Positions 25,158 through 35,756 are shown, numbered from the stretch's first letter. The stretch: 64,000 nucleotides of DNA from Variovorax boronicumulans NBRC 103145 (GCF_001591345.1 NZ_BCUS01000012.1:20322-84321); one strand, 5' to 3'. A program made the numbers and translations. Notes: a model not told the origin generated them from the sequence alone.

Positions 25158-25259
25158 AAAACGTGACGTCAAAGCCGCATTCTGTAACTTTCTGCTTAGC
25201 CCCTGGAGAGGGAATGCGCGAGGTAACAAAGATCCGGAGGCGCCGAGGGGGCGGCTTTT

Positions 25260-25265
25260 TATAAT
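25260..25265 (+). promoter_or_regulatory. TATAAT -10 hexamer before ponA
   Basis: A perfect TATAAT lies 23 bp upstream of the preferred ponA ATG. No convincing -35 hexamer is found 16-18 bp before it. If used, the leader would be only about 17 nt and contain no Shine-Dalgarno sequence. Confidence 0.35.
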
Positions 25266-25288
25266 GTCCGGTGACTCTCCGGGCCCCC

Positions 25289-27700
25289 ATGCAAGAAACT
25301 TCCAGCCCGAAAGGGCGCGCCAAGACTCCTCCACCCGAACGCCCCTTCTGGCTGAAATGGCTGTTGCGTTTCGTGTTCTGGGGGGCGGGCATCGCTGCGG
25401 CGGGCCTGCTTTCCATCCTGTGCGTGGTGGCCGTGGCCCTGGCAGTGGCCTATCCCAACCTGCCGGACATCTCGGAACTCTCCGACTACCGACCCAAGCT
25501 GCCGCTGCGCGTGTTCTCCGCCGAAGGCACGCAGATCGGCGAGTTCGGGGAGGAGCGACGCAACCTCACCCCCATCGCCGCGATCCCCAAGGTCGTGAAG
25601 GACGCCGTCCTGGCCGCCGAAGACGCCCGCTTCTATGACCACGGCGGCGTCGACTACAAGGGGCTGGTGCGCGCCGGCCTCGCCAACCTGAACCGCGTGA
25701 AGAGCCAGGGCGCCTCCACCATCACGATGCAGGTGGCCCGCAACGTCTACCTGAGCTCCGAGAAGACGCTGACCCGCAAGATCTACGAGGTGTTGCTGAC
25801 CTTCAAGCTGGAGCACCTGCTCACGAAGGACCAGATCTTCGAGATCTACCTGAACCAGATCTACCTGGGCAACCGCGCCTACGGCTTCGCCGCCGCTTCC
25901 GAGGCGTACTTCGGCAAGCCGCTGTCCGAGATGACGATTGCCCAGGCCGCCATGCTGGCCGGCCTGCCGAAGGCGCCCGGCGCCAACAACCCGGTCAACA
26001 ACCCGCAGCGCGCACGCGGACGCCAGTTCTATGTGATCGATCGCATGCAGGAAGCCGGCTTCATCACCGCCGAGCAGGCAGCCGAGGCCAAGAAGGAAGA
26101 GCTGCACCTGCGCGACGCCGCCGACCCGAACCGCCTGCACGCCGAGTACGTGGCCGAAACCGTGCGCCAGCTGATGTACGCCCAGTACGGCGACAGCACC
26201 TACACGCGCGGCCTCAAGGTCTACACCTCGCTGGTCGCCGCCGACCAGGCCGCGGCCTACAAGGCCCTGCGCAAGGGCATCATGGATTACGAGCGCCGTC
26301 AGGTGTACCGCGGCCCCGAGAAGTTCATCGACCTGCCGAACGACCCCAAGGAGCTCGACGAGGCGGTGGACGACGTGCTGAACGACCACCCCGACAACGG
26401 CGATGTCATGGCGGCCGTGGTGCTCAAGGCCACGCCCAAGGAGATCCAGGCCATCCGCGCCAACGGCGACGCCGTGCAGATCACAGGCGACGGCCTCAAG
26501 CCCGCGCAGTCCGGCCTGTCGGACAAGGCACCGCCCAACATCAAGATCCGCCGTGGCGCCGTGATCCGCGTCGCCAAGACGCCCAAGAACACCTGGGAAA
26601 TCACCCAGCTGCCCGAGGTGGAAGGCGCGTTCGTGGCCATGGACCCGCGCGACGGCGCCATCAAGGCGCTGGTCGGCGGGTTCGACTTCGGCAAGAACAA
26701 GTTCAACCACGTCACGCAGGCGTGGCGCCAGCCGGGCTCGAGCTTCAAGCCCTTCATCTACTCGGCGGCGCTCGAAAAGGGCTTCACCCCCGCCACGGTC
26801 ATCAACGACGGCCCGCTGTTCTTCGATGCCGGCACCACCGGCGGCCAGCCGTGGGAGCCCAAGAACTACGGCGGCGGCTTCGACGGCCCGATGTCAATGC
26901 GCACCGCGCTGATGAAGTCGCGCAACCTCGTGTCGATCCGCATCCTGCAATCCATCGGCACGCGCTACGCGCAAGACTGGATCACCAATTTCGGCTTCGA
27001 CAAGGACAAGCACCCCGCCTACCTGCCGATGGCGCTCGGTGCCGGTGCCGTCACGCCGATGCAGATGGCGGTGGGCTATTCGGTGTTCGCCAACGGCGGC
27101 TACCGCGTGAATCCGTACCTCGTGACCCGCGTCACCGACCACAAGGACCGCGTGCTGGTCGACGTCCAGCCGCCATTGCTTAATGAAGCCTCGCGCGCCA
27201 TCCCGCAGCGCAACGCCTTCATCATGGACACGCTGCTGCAGTCCATCACGCGCGCCGGCACGGCTGCGAAAGCGCAGGCGATGCTCAAGCGCCCCGACCT
27301 CTACGGCAAGACCGGTACCACCAACGACTCGCTCGACGCCTGGTTCGCGGGCTTCCAGCCCACCATGACGGCGATCTCGTGGATCGGCTACGACACGCCG
27401 CGCAACCTGGGCGACCGCGAAACCGGCGGTGGCCTGAGCCTGCCGATCTGGATCAACTACATGGAAACCGCCCTCAAGGGCGTGCCCGTGACCGACCTGT
27501 CGACCACGCCGCCTTCGGGCATCGTGAGCGTCGGCGGCGAGTGGTACTACGACGACTACGCGCCGGGCCGCGGCGTGTCGAGCCTGGGCGTGGAATCCTC
27601 CGCGCCGGTGGCCCCCGCCGAAGCCCTGAGCGGCCCGGCGATCAGCGCGCCTGCGCCGCCCGAGGAGCGCAACCGCATCCTCGACCTGTTCAGGAACTGA
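25289..27700 (+). CDS. ponA: Penicillin-binding protein 1A, bifunctional transglycosylase/transpeptidase
   Basis: An 803-residue class A PBP that polymerises and cross-links peptidoglycan. A cytoplasmic tail and one membrane helix (about 33-58) are followed by the GT51 domain with catalytic glutamate in VLAAEDARFYDHGGVD, an inserted OB-like domain (about 300-430), and the transpeptidase with SSFK (SxxK), KSRN (SxN) and YGKTGTTN (KTG). The ATG at 25289 is preferred; an in-frame GTG lies 18 bp upstream. The position opposite pilM is conserved in many beta- and gamma-proteobacteria. Confidence 0.95.
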   Translation: MQETSSPKGRAKTPPPERPFWLKWLLRFVFWGAGIAAAGLLSILCVVAVALAVAYPNLPDISELSDYRPKLPLRVFSAEGTQIGEFGEERRNLTPIAAIPKVVKDAVLAAEDARFYDHGGVDYKGLVRAGLANLNRVKSQGASTITMQVARNVYLSSEKTLTRKIYEVLLTFKLEHLLTKDQIFEIYLNQIYLGNRAYGFAAASEAYFGKPLSEMTIAQAAMLAGLPKAPGANNPVNNPQRARGRQFYVIDRMQEAGFITAEQAAEAKKEELHLRDAADPNRLHAEYVAETVRQLMYAQYGDSTYTRGLKVYTSLVAADQAAAYKALRKGIMDYERRQVYRGPEKFIDLPNDPKELDEAVDDVLNDHPDNGDVMAAVVLKATPKEIQAIRANGDAVQITGDGLKPAQSGLSDKAPPNIKIRRGAVIRVAKTPKNTWEITQLPEVEGAFVAMDPRDGAIKALVGGFDFGKNKFNHVTQAWRQPGSSFKPFIYSAALEKGFTPATVINDGPLFFDAGTTGGQPWEPKNYGGGFDGPMSMRTALMKSRNLVSIRILQSIGTRYAQDWITNFGFDKDKHPAYLPMALGAGAVTPMQMAVGYSVFANGGYRVNPYLVTRVTDHKDRVLVDVQPPLLNEASRAIPQRNAFIMDTLLQSITRAGTAAKAQAMLKRPDLYGKTGTTNDSLDAWFAGFQPTMTAISWIGYDTPRNLGDRETGGGLSLPIWINYMETALKGVPVTDLSTTPPSGIVSVGGEWYYDDYAPGRGVSSLGVESSAPVAPAEALSGPAISAPAPPEERNRILDLFRN

Positions 27701-27724
27701 TCGAGAAAGACAGAGCGCGGCGGC

Positions 27725-28057
27725 TCAGGCTGCCGCGAACACCAGCGGCTGCCCCGCCTGCAGGGTCGCCTCGCGCGACAGGTTGCCGAAGAACTCTTCC
27801 CCGGTCTTGGTGTCCACCCACACCCGGCCGTCGTGCCGGTAGTGGTAGCCGCCGGAGCGTGCCGCCAGCCAGATTTCCTGCAGCGGCTTCTGCAGGTTCA
27901 CGATCAGCTGGCTGCCGTTGCGAAACGACATCGTGATCATCCCGCCGACCCGCTGGTTGTCGATGTCGGCGTCGGTCGCGTCGTTGATGCGGTCGCAGCC
28001 CTGCTCGATGGCAGCAAGCGCCGCCTCGGCGCGGTCCATGTACTCGGTGTCGGTCAT
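27725..28057 (-). CDS. cyaY: CyaY, frataxin-like iron-sulfur assembly protein
   Basis: A 110-residue bacterial frataxin. The acidic first helix ([20 protein letters not shown]), the [17 protein letters not shown] strands and the QIWLAA-type [13 protein letters not shown] block match the family. It binds iron and modulates IscS. The ATG at 28057 is preferred over a frame start 30 bp upstream. It is divergent from lptM with only 12 bp between the start codons. Confidence 0.93.
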   Translation of the reverse strand: MTDTEYMDRAEAALAAIEQGCDRINDATDADIDNQRVGGMITMSFRNGSQLIVNLQKPLQEIWLAARSGGYHYRHDGRVWVDTKTGEEFFGNLSREATLQAGQPLVFAAA

Positions 28058-28069
28058 TACAATTTCAGC

Positions 28070-28321
28070 ATGTTGAATGTTCGCCAAATTCTAGTGAGCG
28101 CTCGCGCCCGCACCGCGCTCATGGTCTGCCTTGCCGCCAGCGCGGCCGGCCTTGCGGCGTGCGGACAGCGCGGCGCGCTCTATCTGCCGACCGATCCGGC
28201 GGCCGCCCAGCGCGCCACCTTGCCCCAATTGCTCACCCCCGGCGGCTCCAAAGCCTCCGACAACGAAGCGGCCCCCAAGCCCGCCGCAGCCAGCAGCGCC
28301 CCCGCCTCCCCCCAGAAATGA
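28070..28321 (+). CDS. lptM: LptM-like small lipoprotein (YifL family)
   Basis: An 83-residue lipoprotein whose signal ends LAAC, followed by GQRGALYLP, the motif of LptM. In E. coli LptM assists maturation of the LptDE lipopolysaccharide translocon. The rest is a low-complexity Ala/Pro/Ser tail. The ATG at 28070 is used here, but an ATG at 28121 would give a shorter, more typical signal peptide. Its stop overlaps the lysA start (ATGA). cyaY, lptM and a lysine-pathway gene are neighbours in many proteobacteria. Confidence 0.85.
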   Translation: MLNVRQILVSARARTALMVCLAASAAGLAACGQRGALYLPTDPAAAQRATLPQLLTPGGSKASDNEAAPKPAAASSAPASPQK

Positions 28322-29595
28322 CGACGAACACCCCCCTGCCCGGCCACCCCCACATCGCCCACCGCGACGGCGCGCTGCACGTCGAGGGCGTCGCGCTCGA
28401 CGCGCTGGCGCGCACGCACGGCACGCCGCTGTTCGTCTATTCGAAGCAGTGGATGCTCGACGCCCTGGCCGCCTACCAGCGCGGCTTCGAGGGCCGCGAG
28501 GCACTGATCTGCTATGCAATGAAGGCCAATTCGTCGCTCGGCGTGCTGCGCGTGTTCGCCGAGGCCGGCTGCGGTTTCGACATCGTCTCGGGCGGTGAGC
28601 TGTCGCGCGTGCTGGCCGTGGGCGCCGATCCGAAGAAGATCATCTTCTCGGGCGTCGGCAAGACGCGCGCCGAGATGCGCCAGGCCCTGGCGGCCGGCAT
28701 CGCCTGCTTCAACGTCGAGAGCGAGGCCGAGCTCGACGTGCTCAACGAGGTAGCGCTGGCCGAGAAGGTGCGCGCACCGATCAGCATCCGCATCAATCCG
28801 AACGTCGACCCGAAGACACACCCCTACATTTCCACGGGCCTCAAGGGCAACAAGTTCGGCATCGCGCACGACCGCGCGGTGCAGGCCTACCAGCACGCCG
28901 CCCGGCTGCCGGGCCTCGAGGTGGTCGGCATCGACTGCCACATCGGCTCGCAGATCACCGAAGCCTCGCCCTACCTGGACGCCTGCGACCGCGTGCTCGA
29001 CCTGGTGGAGGCCATCGAGACGGCCGGCGTGCCGATCCATCACCTGGACTTCGGCGGCGGCCTGGGCATCGACTACAACGGCGAAGTGCCGCCCAAGGCC
29101 GATGCGCTGTGGCAGCAGCTGCTCGCCAAGCTCGACGCGCGCGGCTTCGGCCAGCGCAAGCTGGTGATCGAACCCGGCCGCTCGCTGGTCGGCAATGCCG
29201 GCGTGTGCGTGACCGAGGTGCTTTACACGAAGCCCGGCGAGGACAAGAACTTCTGCATCGTCGACGCGGCCATGAACGACCTGCCGCGCCCCGCGATGTA
29301 CCAGGCCTTCCAGAAGATCGTGCCGCTGCGCGAGCGCGCCGGCGACGCGCCGACCTACGACGTGGTGGGCCCGGTCTGCGAAAGCGGCGACTGGATCGGC
29401 CGCGACCGTGCGCTCAACGTGGTGGCCGGCGACCTGCTGGCCGTGCTGTCGGCCGGTGCGTACTGCATGAGCATGGCCAGCAACTACAACACGCGCGGCC
29501 GTGCGGCCGAGGTCCTGGTGAGCGGCGCCAGCGCCAAGCTGATCCGCCGCCGCGAGACGATGGAAGACCAGCTGCGCGCCGAGATCGACGGCTGA
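28318..29595 (+). CDS. lysA: Diaminopimelate decarboxylase
   Basis: A 425-residue PLP enzyme that makes lysine from meso-diaminopimelate. The PLP lysine lies in ICYAMKANSSLGVLR, the glycine-rich phosphate loop is FGGGLGIDY, and the GPVCESGDWIGRDR segment holds the catalytic cysteine. The start at 28318 overlaps the lptM stop. It ends 7 bp from the convergent msrQ gene with no room for a terminator. Confidence 0.96.
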   Translation: MTTNTPLPGHPHIAHRDGALHVEGVALDALARTHGTPLFVYSKQWMLDALAAYQRGFEGREALICYAMKANSSLGVLRVFAEAGCGFDIVSGGELSRVLAVGADPKKIIFSGVGKTRAEMRQALAAGIACFNVESEAELDVLNEVALAEKVRAPISIRINPNVDPKTHPYISTGLKGNKFGIAHDRAVQAYQHAARLPGLEVVGIDCHIGSQITEASPYLDACDRVLDLVEAIETAGVPIHHLDFGGGLGIDYNGEVPPKADALWQQLLAKLDARGFGQRKLVIEPGRSLVGNAGVCVTEVLYTKPGEDKNFCIVDAAMNDLPRPAMYQAFQKIVPLRERAGDAPTYDVVGPVCESGDWIGRDRALNVVAGDLLAVLSAGAYCMSMASNYNTRGRAAEVLVSGASAKLIRRRETMEDQLRAEIDG

Positions 29596-29602
29596 TCCGG
29601 TC

Positions 29603-30259
29603 TCAGCCGGTGCGCAGCGGCTTCTCGCTGCCGCGCACGGCCACTGCGGGCCTGGCCTGGCGCTTGCGCGCGAAATTCCAGACGCGCCACGCCAGCAGCA
29701 CCCCGACGATCGCGGCGTAGACGAACACTTCGGCGAAGTTGTTCTTGCCCGCGCGCATCCAGAAGAAGTGCAGCAGCCCGAGCCCCGCGATCACGTAGAC
29801 CAGCTTGTGCAGCAGCTGCCAGCGCTTGGCGCCCATCGCCTTGATCGCGCGATTGAACGACGTGGCCGCCAGCGGCGTCAGCAGCACGAAGGCCGAGAAG
29901 CCCACCAGGATGAACGGCCGCTTGGCGATGTCCTTGGCGATCTCGCCCCACTCGAAGCCCATGTCGAACCAGCTGTAGCACAGCAGGTGCAGCACCACGT
30001 AGAAGTACGCGAACAGGCCCAGCATGCGGCGCAGCCGCGCCAGCGCGTTGAGCTTGGCAATCACGCGCAGCGGCGTCACCGCCAGCACGATGCAGATGAA
30101 GCGCAAGGTCCAATCGCCCGTCGCGCGTATCAGGAACTCGGCCGGGTTCGCGCCCAGCCCGTCGGTGAAGGCACCGAAGGCCAGCCGCGCGAACGGCAGC
30201 AGGCACAGCAGGAAGACGACCGGCTTGGTCGCCGGGTGCATGAGCAGCTTGTTCAGCAT
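29603..30259 (-). CDS. msrQ: MsrQ, haem-binding membrane subunit of the methionine sulfoxide reductase
   Basis: A 218-residue integral membrane protein of the YedZ/MsrQ family with about six helices and haem-ligand histidines in helices around YFYVVLHLLCY and WQLLHKLVYVIAGLGLLHFFW. It passes electrons from the respiratory chain to periplasmic MsrP, which repairs oxidised methionines. It lies 28 bp downstream of msrP. Confidence 0.92.
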   Translation of the reverse strand: MLNKLLMHPATKPVVFLLCLLPFARLAFGAFTDGLGANPAEFLIRATGDWTLRFICIVLAVTPLRVIAKLNALARLRRMLGLFAYFYVVLHLLCYSWFDMGFEWGEIAKDIAKRPFILVGFSAFVLLTPLAATSFNRAIKAMGAKRWQLLHKLVYVIAGLGLLHFFWMRAGKNNFAEVFVYAAIVGVLLAWRVWNFARKRQARPAVAVRGSEKPLRTG

Positions 30260-30287
30260 GGCGCAACGACCGGTCGGGCGCGCCCGC

Positions 30288-31301
<1,014 letters not shown>

Positions 31302-31417
31302 GGCAGGCCTTTCGCGTGAATCGTTGTGCTCAGGGTAGTTCGTGACATGCCCCGGTTTGGTTACGCGCCATGGCGGCGCGTGGTTTCAATTCTTCGCAAA
31401 AGGCGCAAAGCCTGCGC

Positions 31418-32737
31418 TTACAGCGTGCCGTAGCTGTGCAGCCCGCTCAGGAACATGTTCACGCCAAGGAAGGCGAAGGTGGTCACGGCCAGGCCGGCCA
31501 GCGCCCACCAGGCCGCCACGGTGCCGCGCAGACCCTTCACGAGGCGCATGTGCAGCCAAGCCGCGTAGTTGAGCCAGACGATCAGCGCCCAGGTTTCCTT
31601 CGGGTCCCAGCTCCAGTAGCCGCCCCAGGCATCGGCCGCCCACAGGGCGCCGAGCACGGTCGCGATGGTGAAGAAGGCAAAACCGACGGTGATCGACTTG
31701 TACATGACGTCGTCGAGCACCTCGTTGGCCGGCAGGCGCGCCGCGATGCGCTTGCGGCCCAGCAGGATGCCCGCCGCGATCAGCGCCGAGATGCCCGCGT
31801 AGATCACCCAGTAGCTGCCGCCGGCTTCCTGCACGCGCTGGCGGAAGGCCACGGGCACGAAGCACAGCGCCACGCCCAAGAGCCAGATCGGCGTGAGCTT
31901 GTACCAGCGGGTCTCGCTCGCCTGCTCCTTGATGAGGTAGGCGAAGGCCACCATGGCCGCGAGCGCGAAGGTGCCGTAGCCGATGAAGTTGGCGGGCACG
32001 TGCAGCTTCATCCACCAGCTCTGCAGCGCAGGCACCAGCGGCTGGATTTCATGCGCCTCGCGCACGATCGTGTACCAGAGCAAAAAGCCCACCGCCGCGC
32101 TCACCACCAGCATCACGAAGGCACCCAGCGCGCGCGTGTTGTAGCGCTCTTCGAAGTACAGGTAGAACGCCGCCGTCAGCCAGCAGAACAGCACGAACAC
32201 TTCGTACAGGTTGCTCACCGGGATGTGGCCGATGTCCGGGCCGAGCTGGTGGCTTTCGTACCAGCGCACCATGGTGCCGATCAGCGCCATCGTCACGGCC
32301 GCCCAGGCCAGCCGGGAGCCGATCAGGTCGAAGGTGTCGGCCTGCTGCTTGCCGGCGGCGAAGCCGATCCAGTAGAACAGCGTGCTCATGAAGAACAGCA
32401 CGCTCATCCAGAGGATGGCCGACTGGCTCGACAGGAAGTACTTGAGCCAGAACACCGAGTCGGCGCGCGCCAGATCGCCCTGGTAGGAGCTGATGGCCAG
32501 CAGCGAGGCCGCGGCCACCACCAGCGTCAGCACCCGCAGCGGGCGCCAGAACCAGCAGATGCCGATGACCGAGACCAGCGCCGCCACGAGGATCGGCTTT
32601 TCGTAGCTGTCCATCGAGCCGGCGTGGCGCATGAAGGCGAACGCGCCGCCGGCCAGCACCAGCGCCGCGAACACCCAGTCGAACAGGTTGCGGCGGGAGA
32701 GCCAGCTTTCGTGGAGCGTGAGGGTCGTGGTGTTCAT
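31418..32737 (-). CDS. ccsB: CcsB/ResC cytochrome c biogenesis protein (system II)
   Basis: A 439-residue multi-pass membrane protein with the haem-handling WWD motif WGGYWSWDPKETWALIVW near the C-terminus and conserved histidines in neighbouring loops. With ResB it carries haem across the membrane and attaches it to CXXCH motifs. The ATG at 32737 overlaps the resB stop by 4 bp; a longer open frame upstream is not credible. Confidence 0.93.
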   Translation of the reverse strand: MNTTTLTLHESWLSRRNLFDWVFAALVLAGGAFAFMRHAGSMDSYEKPILVAALVSVIGICWFWRPLRVLTLVVAAASLLAISSYQGDLARADSVFWLKYFLSSQSAILWMSVLFFMSTLFYWIGFAAGKQQADTFDLIGSRLAWAAVTMALIGTMVRWYESHQLGPDIGHIPVSNLYEVFVLFCWLTAAFYLYFEERYNTRALGAFVMLVVSAAVGFLLWYTIVREAHEIQPLVPALQSWWMKLHVPANFIGYGTFALAAMVAFAYLIKEQASETRWYKLTPIWLLGVALCFVPVAFRQRVQEAGGSYWVIYAGISALIAAGILLGRKRIAARLPANEVLDDVMYKSITVGFAFFTIATVLGALWAADAWGGYWSWDPKETWALIVWLNYAAWLHMRLVKGLRGTVAAWWALAGLAVTTFAFLGVNMFLSGLHSYGTL

Positions 32738-34923
32738 GGTGACGCCGGTTCTTCTTTCTTCAGGGCGAGCAACCTGTGCTTCAGGTGCTCGAATTCGCGA
32801 TCGCTGTCCAGGGTCTTGCGGTTGACCGAGAACGCCATCGTGGCGACGGTTGCGCTGGTGTCGCGGCCGTCGTTGTCTCCAGAGGCGCCGCCGCCGGGTG
32901 TCAGCCACACCCACAGGCGGCGCTCGCGCACGTACAGCATGGCAAAAATACCGACGATCAGCAACAGACACCCCAGATAGACGATGTTCTTGCCAGGGGC
33001 GCGCGCCACCTGGAACACGCTGGCCTGCACCTGGGTGAAGTCGGTCATCATCATCGCGACGGGCGCCGGATAGAAGTGCGCGTCGCTCAGGGCCAGCACG
33101 GCCTGCGTCAGGTAGCCCTGCGACTTCTCGTCGTTCGGCAGCGCGGCCAGGCCGGCGCCTTCGCGGCTCAGGTTGAGCACTTCGAACAGCACGTCGTTGA
33201 GGATGCGCACCAGCACCGTGCCGGCGCGCTCGCGCTCGGCCTCGGGCACGTTGGCTTCCATGAATTCGGCAATCGCCTGCCAGCCGCCCTGCGACGCGGC
33301 GTCGGCCTTGGCGCGCTCGGCGCCCGAGAACAGCGCCAGCGCGCGGGCGGCCGACACGCGCAGCTGCTCGGCCATTTCGGGGCGCTTGGGGTCGGTCGCC
33401 TTGGCGATGTAGCGCTGGATGGCGCGCTCGCGCGTGGCGGCGTCGCCCAGCGCGGTGCGCATGCGCACGAAGCCGTCCATCGAGCCCTGCTCGTCGGCCG
33501 GCACGCGCAGGTAGCGGAACGGCTCCTCGGGCTTCTCGCGCATGCCCAGCAGGAACACCGGCTGGCCGTCGCCGGCGTCGACCGGCACCATGTAGTTCTG
33601 GTACTCCCGCGCCTGGCCGGCCGCGTCACGCAGCTTGTAGCCGATGCTGGGGCCGATGTTGCGCAGCACCTTGGGCTTGTTGGTCTTGTTGGCGGCGCCC
33701 AGACGCGACTCGAGGCCGTGGCGCAGGTCGACCTTGCGCACGTCGGCGCCGCTGCCCATCGCGCCACCGTCGGCGAAGTTCTCGACGTTGATGACGCGCA
33801 GCGCGGCGTACTCGAGCGTGAGCTTGTCCTTGCCGTTGGTGATCTCGGTGCTCGGGCCGCCGATGATGCCCTCGACCTCGAAGGGCTTGGCCGCGGCCGC
33901 CATCGGCACCGCCTTGAGCTTCACCGTGGAGCCGCCGTCGTCGAAGCTCGACTGGTAGATCTCCACGCCCTTGTAGCTGGCCGGGTGGTTCACCTCGATG
34001 CGCGCGGGCACCTGCTCGCCGCTCTCGCGGTCGTGCAGCACCACCTCGCTGGCGAACAGCTTGGGCATGCCGGTCGAGTAGTAGTCGACGATGAACTTCT
34101 TCAGCTCGATGGTGAACGGCAGCTCCTGCAGCAGCACGCCGTCGGCCTGGTTCAGGATGGCCACGTTGCCCCGCCCGCCCTCGGGCACGAGGATGTTGCC
34201 GCGGAAGGTCGGGTTGGCGGTCGACAGACGGTGCTCGGGCGCCACGTCGGCAATCATGCCGCCGCCCGTGAACACGCTCTTGCCGTTGAACCAGGTCTGG
34301 GCGCGCACCACCAGGTCGCCGTCGAGCAGGCCGCCGATGCACACCAGCACGATGGCGCTGTGGGCGGCGATGTAGCCCAGCTTGTGCGCGCCGCCGGCGC
34401 GCGCAGCCACCATCCAGCCCGCCGCGGCCTTGCCGTCGGCGCTGGCGTTGCGCTGCTGCAGCTTGACCTTCCAGCCGCCGCTCACGAGCAGCTGGCCGAT
34501 GCGGTTGGCCGCCATGTCGGGCGTTTCCGCCAGCCGGTTCTCGGCGCGCTGGCCGAAGGCCTTGAGGCTCTGCGCGCGGATGTCTTCCTTGAAGGTGCGC
34601 AGGTCGATCAGGATGCGCGGCGTGTTGCGCGCGACGCACAGCAACGTGCTGATCACCAGGAACAGCAGGATCAGCAGGAACCACCAGGCGCTGTAGACCG
34701 AGTCGAGCCGGGCCGTGCGGAACAGCTCGGCCCAGAAAGGCCCGAACTGGTTGATGTAGTTGTTGATCGGCTCGTGCTGCTTGAGCACGGTGCCGATGAT
34801 CGAGGCGATGCAGATGACCGTGAGCAGCGCGATCGCGAAGCGCATCGACGACAGCAGTTCCACCGCGGCGCGAAGCAGCTGCGGGCCGCGATGCACGCGA
34901 AGGCCATGGGTGGAAACGGTCAT
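32734..34923 (-). CDS. resB: ResB/Ccs1 cytochrome c biogenesis protein (system II)
   Basis: A 729-residue ResB-family protein with N-terminal helices (LLSSMRFAIALLTVICIASIIGTVL is the family hallmark region), a large periplasmic domain, and a last helix near the C-terminus (NIVYLGCLLLIVGIFAMLY). It is the partner of CcsB. The frame is open to 34968, but that start lies in the loop of a terminator; the ATG at 34923 is preferred although it has no clear ribosome-binding site. Together resB and ccsB supply cytochromes such as the c4 encoded just upstream. Confidence 0.92.
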   Translation of the reverse strand: MTVSTHGLRVHRGPQLLRAAVELLSSMRFAIALLTVICIASIIGTVLKQHEPINNYINQFGPFWAELFRTARLDSVYSAWWFLLILLFLVISTLLCVARNTPRILIDLRTFKEDIRAQSLKAFGQRAENRLAETPDMAANRIGQLLVSGGWKVKLQQRNASADGKAAAGWMVAARAGGAHKLGYIAAHSAIVLVCIGGLLDGDLVVRAQTWFNGKSVFTGGGMIADVAPEHRLSTANPTFRGNILVPEGGRGNVAILNQADGVLLQELPFTIELKKFIVDYYSTGMPKLFASEVVLHDRESGEQVPARIEVNHPASYKGVEIYQSSFDDGGSTVKLKAVPMAAAAKPFEVEGIIGGPSTEITNGKDKLTLEYAALRVINVENFADGGAMGSGADVRKVDLRHGLESRLGAANKTNKPKVLRNIGPSIGYKLRDAAGQAREYQNYMVPVDAGDGQPVFLLGMREKPEEPFRYLRVPADEQGSMDGFVRMRTALGDAATRERAIQRYIAKATDPKRPEMAEQLRVSAARALALFSGAERAKADAASQGGWQAIAEFMEANVPEAERERAGTVLVRILNDVLFEVLNLSREGAGLAALPNDEKSQGYLTQAVLALSDAHFYPAPVAMMMTDFTQVQASVFQVARAPGKNIVYLGCLLLIVGIFAMLYVRERRLWVWLTPGGGASGDNDGRDTSATVATMAFSVNRKTLDSDREFEHLKHRLLALKKEEPASP

Positions 34924-34944
34924 CGGGAGGGAACCAGGAAAGAG

Positions 34945-34991
34945 GAAAAAAACAAAAGGGCGGGCCATCCTCCTGGATCGGCCCGCCCTTT
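34945..34991 (-). terminator. Strong bidirectional terminator after the cytochrome c4 gene
   Basis: A perfect 12-bp stem (34955-34966 with 34980-34991) has a 13-nt loop and T-rich tracts on both strands. On the minus strand it lies 54 bp after the cytochrome c4 stop and about 22-32 bp before the resB start, so resB must have a promoter inside or after it, or depend on read-through. Confidence 0.8.
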
Positions 34992-35044
34992 GTTTGGGAT
35001 TTTTATCGGCGGTTAGTTCACGCTGGACAGCGCGACGGCGGAAA

Positions 35045-35716
35045 TCAGCGCAGGCCGGCGATGTAGTCGGCGACAGCCTTGATTTCGCGGTCGTTGAGCT
35101 TGGCGGCCACGCCGTTCATGGGCGAGCTGTTCAGGCGGACGTTGTCGCGGAAGGCCACGAGCTGGGTCACGGTGTAGTCGGCGTGCTGGCCACCCAGGCG
35201 CGGGTACTGGGCCGGGAGGCCGGCGCCGTTCGGGCTGTGGCAGCCGGCGCAGGCGGGAATCTGGCGATCGCCGATGCCGCCGCGGTAGATCTTCTCGCCG
35301 AGGGCGACCGTGTCCTTCTCCTTCGAGAAGCCCGGCTTGATCTTCTTGGAGCCGACGAACCAGGCGATGTTGCGCATGTCTTCTTCGGACAGCGCCGAGG
35401 CCAGCGGCTTCATGATCGCGCTCTTGCGCTTGCCGGACTTGAAGTCCTGCAGCTGCTTGAGGATGTATTCGGGGTGTTGTTGCGCCAGCTTGGGGTTGGC
35501 TGCGATGGCCGAGTTGCCGTCCGCGTTGTGGCACGAAGCACAGCTTTGGCTGTTGGCCGGCGTCGCATTGAACAGCGTGTCGCCCTTGGCGGGATCGGGC
35601 TTGGCCGGCTTGGCGGCTGCCGCTGCGGGGGCAGCTGCATGCTCATCGGCTGCAAAACTCGCGCTGGCTGCGACGCCCATGAGGGCTGCAAGCAGAATAT
35701 TGGCAAACAACTTCAT
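35045..35716 (-). CDS. Dihaem cytochrome c4-type protein
   Basis: A 223-residue periplasmic cytochrome. The ATG at 35716 opens a Sec signal ending ASFAADE. Two haem sites, CASCH in the N-terminal half and CAGCH in the C-terminal half, each with later axial methionines, define the c4 two-domain pattern. An Ala/Pro/Lys-rich spacer precedes the first domain. It would pass electrons from the bc1 complex to terminal oxidases. The location between engB and resB-ccsB is conserved in beta-proteobacteria. Confidence 0.9.
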   Translation of the reverse strand: MKLFANILLAALMGVAASASFAADEHAAAPAAAAAKPAKPDPAKGDTLFNATPANSQSCASCHNADGNSAIAANPKLAQQHPEYILKQLQDFKSGKRKSAIMKPLASALSEEDMRNIAWFVGSKKIKPGFSKEKDTVALGEKIYRGGIGDRQIPACAGCHSPNGAGLPAQYPRLGGQHADYTVTQLVAFRDNVRLNSSPMNGVAAKLNDREIKAVADYIAGLR

Positions 35717-35756
35717 ATCGGGGGCTTCGAATTTATGGCGCAAAACCCCGCGATTC

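Noticed and set aside
25259..26710. Minus-strand 483-codon frame opposite ponA
   Set aside because: Repetitive Val/Leu/His/Gly composition without motifs, fully inside a well-supported ponA gene.
31302..31417. Small gene between msrP and ccsB
   Set aside because: The 116-bp gap has only out-of-phase fragments without a ribosome-binding site or recognisable product.
34924..34968. N-terminal extension of ResB to the ATG at 34968
   Set aside because: That ATG lies within the loop of a perfect 12-bp terminator; its apparent AGGAGG has zero spacing to the ATG and is part of the hairpin.
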